DNA of 5,794 bases, from NCBI GenBank assembly GCA_024227975.1, contig JAAETV010000550.1, positions 1-5,794 on the forward strand. Reading direction: 5' to 3'. The stretch is from Actinomycetes bacterium (GTDB lineage Bacteria; Actinomycetota; Acidimicrobiia; Acidimicrobiales; SZUA-35). The translations under genes were made by a program, and so were the position numbers. Below the pieces are notes generated by a model that saw only the letters and a program-made list of their open reading frames with translations, was not told the origin of the DNA and searched no databases. Of this stretch, positions 5,252-5,794 are shown in pieces. How positions within the stretch are numbered: the first letter of the stretch is position 1; each line of letters starts with the position of its first letter.

Positions 5252-5281
5252 TTGCGTTTGTGCCCCCTACCCTACTATAGA
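5252..5281 (+). promoter_or_regulatory. Possible promoter of the EEP-family gene
   Basis: TTGCGT (5252-5257) and TATAGA (5276-5281), 18 nt apart, resemble -35 and -10 hexamers of a housekeeping sigma factor, each with two mismatches to consensus. Transcription would begin near 5288, giving a leader of about 50 nt to the TTG start at 5340. The surrounding DNA is more AT-rich than the rest of the window. Not valid if the gene actually starts upstream of this position. Confidence 0.33.
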
Positions 5282-5339
5282 TATTGAGTCGTCCATCTGC
5301 GAAGATATTCACGCGCTTCTTGATCATCATGGAAGCTCA

Positions 5340-5794
5340 TTGAGTGCTACCGGTCCACTTTTAGTTGTGAGCTGGAACATCCAGCTCGGAATCGATGTCC
5401 TCAACGCCATCATCGCGCTAGAGGAGTTGAGGGAGCTGAGATCAGCATCAATCATCTTCCTACAAGAGATGGATCGCGCCGGGAGCCAACAGATCGCCAA
5501 CGCACTGGGGTACCACCACATTTATGAGCCAGCAGCCGTCCACTACAAGACGGGGCGAGAATTCGGCAACGCAGTCCTTTCTCGTCGACCGTTGAGCAAT
5601 GTCGAGGTCGTTCCACTACCCCATCGCGCCTCGGTTCAAGGCCAACCGAGGATCGCCTTGTGGGCATCGACAACGCTCGGAGGTGCGACGGTCGAGGTTG
5701 CAAGTGTCCACACCGAGACCCCATCGTTGAGCATGAGGAAGCGGGTGCAGCAATTCGAGGCGATCGCCGGAGCGGCAGCCTCCAGGTCACGAGG
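5340..5794 (+). CDS. Endonuclease/exonuclease/phosphatase (EEP) family protein, 5' part
   Basis: The first 151 residues (from the chosen start) of a metal-dependent EEP-superfamily hydrolase, which acts on phosphodiester bonds of nucleic acids or phospholipids or on phosphate esters. Visible motifs are LVVSWNIQ (8-15, metal-site Asn13), FLQEMD (40-45, catalytic Glu43), FGNAVLSRRP (75-84) and SVHTE (122-126, the His region). The later GDFN and SDH motifs would lie beyond the right edge. No signal peptide is evident with this start, suggesting a cytosolic enzyme. The start is doubtful. TTG 5340 has GGAAG only 4 nt upstream, the only later in-frame GTG (5367) lies inside the first motif, and the frame is open back to 5187 with plausible protein (IESSICEDIHALLDHHGSS) just before 5340. 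The substrate cannot be inferred. Minus-strand frames across this region are shadows. Confidence 0.85.
   Translation, partial: MSATGPLLVVSWNIQLGIDVLNAIIALEELRELRSASIIFLQEMDRAGSQQIANALGYHHIYEPAAVHYKTGREFGNAVLSRRPLSNVEVVPLPHRASVQGQPRIALWASTTLGGATVEVASVHTETPSLSMRKRVQQFEAIAGAAASRSR

Larger units (their letters stand above)
5013..5339. other. Divergent intergenic region between small membrane gene and EEP gene
   Basis: This 327-nt stretch carries no convincing gene. It holds the ribosome binding site of the small membrane gene (5022-5028), palindrome copy D (5145-5159), a 6-bp inverted repeat ACCTAC-CCC-GTAGGT (5197-5211), and a more AT-rich segment (about 5274-5340) with promoter-like hexamers facing the EEP gene. 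A 22-codon ATG frame (5219-5287) is present but unsupported. The EEP frame stays open back to about 5187, so part of the right-hand side could be coding if a more upstream start is used. Confidence 0.6.

Noticed and set aside
5219..5287. 22-codon ATG frame as a small gene
   Set aside because: No strong ribosome binding site, no recognisable peptide feature, and it overlaps the putative EEP promoter.
5452..5790. 112-residue minus-strand frame in the right-hand end
   Set aside because: Arg/Ser/Pro-rich antisense translation over a clear EEP-family reading frame with conserved motifs.
1..5794. tRNA, rRNA, riboswitch or mobile element
   Set aside because: No cloverleaf, rRNA-like block, recognisable aptamer core, transposase, integrase or long terminal inverted repeat was seen on either strand.

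Overview
The window looks like chromosomal DNA of a fairly high-GC actinobacterium (Actinomycetota). The SulP, AI-2E and Bax inhibitor-1/YccA-type proteins read like their actinobacterial versions, the genes favour G or C at third codon positions, and TTG starts look plausible. Placement below phylum (for example Acidimicrobiia) would be a guess. There is no rRNA, tRNA, CRISPR array, insertion sequence, integrase or phage gene, so this appears to be ordinary chromosome.

Layout, left to right: (1) the N-terminal 250 residues of a SulP anion transporter on the minus strand, running off the left edge; (2) a 178-nt divergent intergenic region; (3) a plus-strand AI-2E family transporter whose 3' end overlaps by 22 nt (4) a convergent minus-strand gene for an uncharacterised six-helix membrane protein; (5) a minus-strand 66-residue lipoprotein; (6) a minus-strand Bax inhibitor-1/YccA family protein; (7) a minus-strand single-pass membrane protein with two degenerate Cys-pair repeats; (8) a minus-strand 68-residue membrane protein; (9) a 327-nt gap; (10) the 5' part of a plus-strand endonuclease/exonuclease/phosphatase (EEP) family gene, cut by the right edge. 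Seven of the eight genes encode integral membrane or lipid-anchored proteins.

The main signal is not a gene. A 15-bp sequence, WTCACCCGGGTGAAC, built on the perfect 12-bp palindrome TCACCCGGGTGA, occurs four times. There is exactly one copy in each of the four intergenic regions longer than 100 bp, and I saw none inside genes. All copies point the same way. Two of them lie at exactly the same distance (centre to start codon, 56.5 nt) upstream of the lipoprotein and Bax inhibitor-1 genes. The simplest reading is the operator of an unidentified dimeric regulator controlling a set of envelope genes. The main alternative is a dispersed chromosome-organisation site, since it resembles ParB/Noc-type palindromes in shape.

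The genes do not form an obvious pathway. If they act together, the shared palindrome is the evidence, and the theme would be membrane transport or envelope homeostasis.
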